From the NCBI GenBank assembly GCA_049647265.1, contig JBARXJ010000058.1, positions 1 to 64,000 of the forward strand: 64,000 bases of DNA. Direction: 5' to 3'. Positions 63,084 through 64,000 of this stretch are shown here, piece by piece. Within the stretch, counting starts at the first letter, position 1, and every line of letters starts with the position of its first letter. The notes beneath the pieces were generated by a model. The model had not been told where the DNA came from. It did no database searches and was given only the letters and a program-made list of their open reading frames with translations. The translations under genes were made by a program, and so were the position numbers. This stretch comes from JAAURB01 sp049647265. GTDB lineage: Bacteria > Cyanobacteriota > Cyanobacteriia > Cyanobacteriales > Microcoleaceae.

Positions 63084-63427
63084 CCATTGCCTTCTACATG
63101 GACGAACAAGTTCCTCTACAGATTACAACAGGATTACGTTCAAGAGGTGTTGATGTCTTAACAGTTCAGCAAGATAATCGCACTGGAACCCCCGATGTAG
63201 ATTTGCTAGATAGAGCAACCCAACTTCAACGAGTTATATTCTCCAGAGATCAAGACTTTCTGCTCGAAGCCAATCGCCGTCAGCAACTCGGCATCAACTT
63301 CCCTGGGGTTATTTATGCCCATCAACAGCTAGTCTCTATTGGAGATTGTATTCGAGATCTCGAATTAATTGCAAAACTGGCTGAGCCAGAGGAATTTGCT
63401 AACACAGTTCAGTATCTTCCCCTCTAA
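63080..63427 (+). CDS. DUF5615 PIN-like toxin
   Basis: A 115-residue protein of the DUF5615 (Mut7-C/PIN-like) group: IAFYMDEQVPLQITTGLRSR with the first acidic pair, VLTVQQDNRTGTPDVDLLD, and VIFSRDQDFL with the second. These form a metal-binding acidic site expected of an RNase toxin. The C-terminal YAHQQLVSIGDCIRDLELI completes the usual length. It is translationally coupled to the DUF433 antitoxin. The target is not known. Confidence 0.88.
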   Translation: MTIAFYMDEQVPLQITTGLRSRGVDVLTVQQDNRTGTPDVDLLDRATQLQRVIFSRDQDFLLEANRRQQLGINFPGVIYAHQQLVSIGDCIRDLELIAKLAEPEEFANTVQYLPL

Positions 63428-63731
63428 GATCAACAAAAAGACCTGCTAATATTATCGATCTAACTTGGATTCCGGGTGCGGGAATGACGTTGGGGGTTTA
63501 TTCACCCTAGAACTTCCCACCTCTACAATACTCCACCTAACTGTCGAACAATTCTCCGCGATACACTTAAAGTTATCCTGCCGCGATCGCGATCGCCAAA
63601 TTTAGAATTTCAACCCATATCCCTAATCAAACTCATCGTCAACCCAGTAAAGAATGAGAAATTTCTTCCCATTAGTCATGAGTGGCAGGCAACTGTATAG
63701 AATAAAGTCATATCAATATATAGATTGACCG
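63428..63731. other. 304-bp gap with overlapping HIP1 sites
   Basis: No gene seen. It contains two overlapping HIP1 octamers (GCGATCGCGATCGC near 63583) and nothing else I can name. The promoter of the small gene that follows should be near its end. Confidence 0.5.
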
Positions 63732-63944
63732 ATGAATCCGATCAAGCAACTAATGAGACTTTTATTTGTATTAGCTGTGATTACATTTATTGCCTCTGGG
63801 GATACCCTTGAGTTTTTGCCGAAACCCATGCGAGAAGCCAGTACCACCACTCGAGAATTTTTAGCCAGTCTCTGGCCGGAATGGCTCAAGCCACAAGACC
63901 GCGATGCCGGACGGGAAAAAGAACTTGAACAATTAGGACAATAA
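63732..63944 (+). CDS. Small membrane-anchored protein, unknown function
   Basis: Not recognised. A 70-residue protein with one hydrophobic segment at residues about 7-23 (LMRLLFVLAVITFIAS), then a Pro/Trp-containing stretch (FLPKPMREAS, LWPEWLKP) and a charged tail. It may be an uncleaved membrane anchor with a short exposed domain. Small proteins of this kind are common in cyanobacteria. It is the last gene before the window end. Confidence 0.55.
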   Translation: MNPIKQLMRLLFVLAVITFIASGDTLEFLPKPMREASTTTREFLASLWPEWLKPQDRDAGREKELEQLGQ

Positions 63945-64000
63945 AAAACAAGTTATGCTTGAATTTTAACCCGTAATCATTGTCAGTCTAATTAATCGTT

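Noticed and set aside
59135..63427. CRISPR array
   Set aside because: The repeats here are three diverged copies hundreds of bases apart beside toxin-antitoxin genes, not regular repeats with spacers, and no cas gene is present.
1..64000. tRNA or rRNA genes
   Set aside because: I looked for tRNA T-loop signatures in the larger intergenic regions and found none I could fold; no rRNA-like sequence is apparent.

Overview
The window comes from a filamentous cyanobacterium, probably salt-tolerant and Oscillatoria/Lyngbya-like. The evidence is scattered HIP1 sites (GCGATCGC), a PspA/Vipp1 pair, a full salt-acclimation set for the compatible solute glucosylglycerol, menaquinone-type MenD (phylloquinone pathway), and many TPR proteins. 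The genus is an inference. The sequence is moderately AT-rich.

Region 1 (0-33 kb) is mostly core chromosome. In order it holds a TRAP transporter large subunit, cobA, a membrane-fusion protein with an FtsX-type permease, a SPOR-like membrane protein, pspA, an old-yellow-enzyme reductase divergent from a LysR regulator, vipp1, a glutaredoxin, menD, dnaE (continuous, with no split intein), a badly decayed TPR pseudogene, a UDP-glucuronate epimerase-like gene, a 2H phosphoesterase, glpD, ggpS divergent from a glucosylglycerol hydrolase, polA and an adenosine-deaminase-like amidohydrolase. glpD, ggpS and the hydrolase together handle glycerol-3-phosphate use, glucosylglycerol synthesis and glucosylglycerol breakdown.

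Region 2 (33-59 kb) is a large surface-polymer style cluster. It opens with a secreted-type RTX calcium-binding protein and an 1852-residue TPR protein with an embedded GT61 glycosyltransferase. After a lone IS200-type transposase and an HU gene come a TPR-GT2-GT4 protein, a TPR-GT2-GT9 protein, a TPR-only protein, seven sulfotransferase-like proteins (three also carrying TPRs), DUF6165 and two SAM methyltransferases. I infer a machine that builds, sulfates and methylates a polysaccharide or glycoprotein, with TPR scaffolds holding the enzymes. One sulfotransferase has lost its last TPR helix to a one-base frameshift.

Region 3 (59-64 kb) is a small defence/mobile zone. Three two-gene modules (DUF6883/DUF4926, UPF0175/DUF3368 PIN, DUF433/DUF5615 PIN) are each preceded by copies of a related dispersed repeat. 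The middle toxin gene is interrupted by a 1550-bp TnpB-only IS200/IS605-type element. Its ends (TTAC target, TCAA right tip, matching LE and RE hairpins) can be placed to the base, and removing it restores a full 161-codon DUF3368 reading frame. By the known logic of TnpB, its guide RNA would match the uninterrupted toxin allele. This is the most interesting observation in the window.
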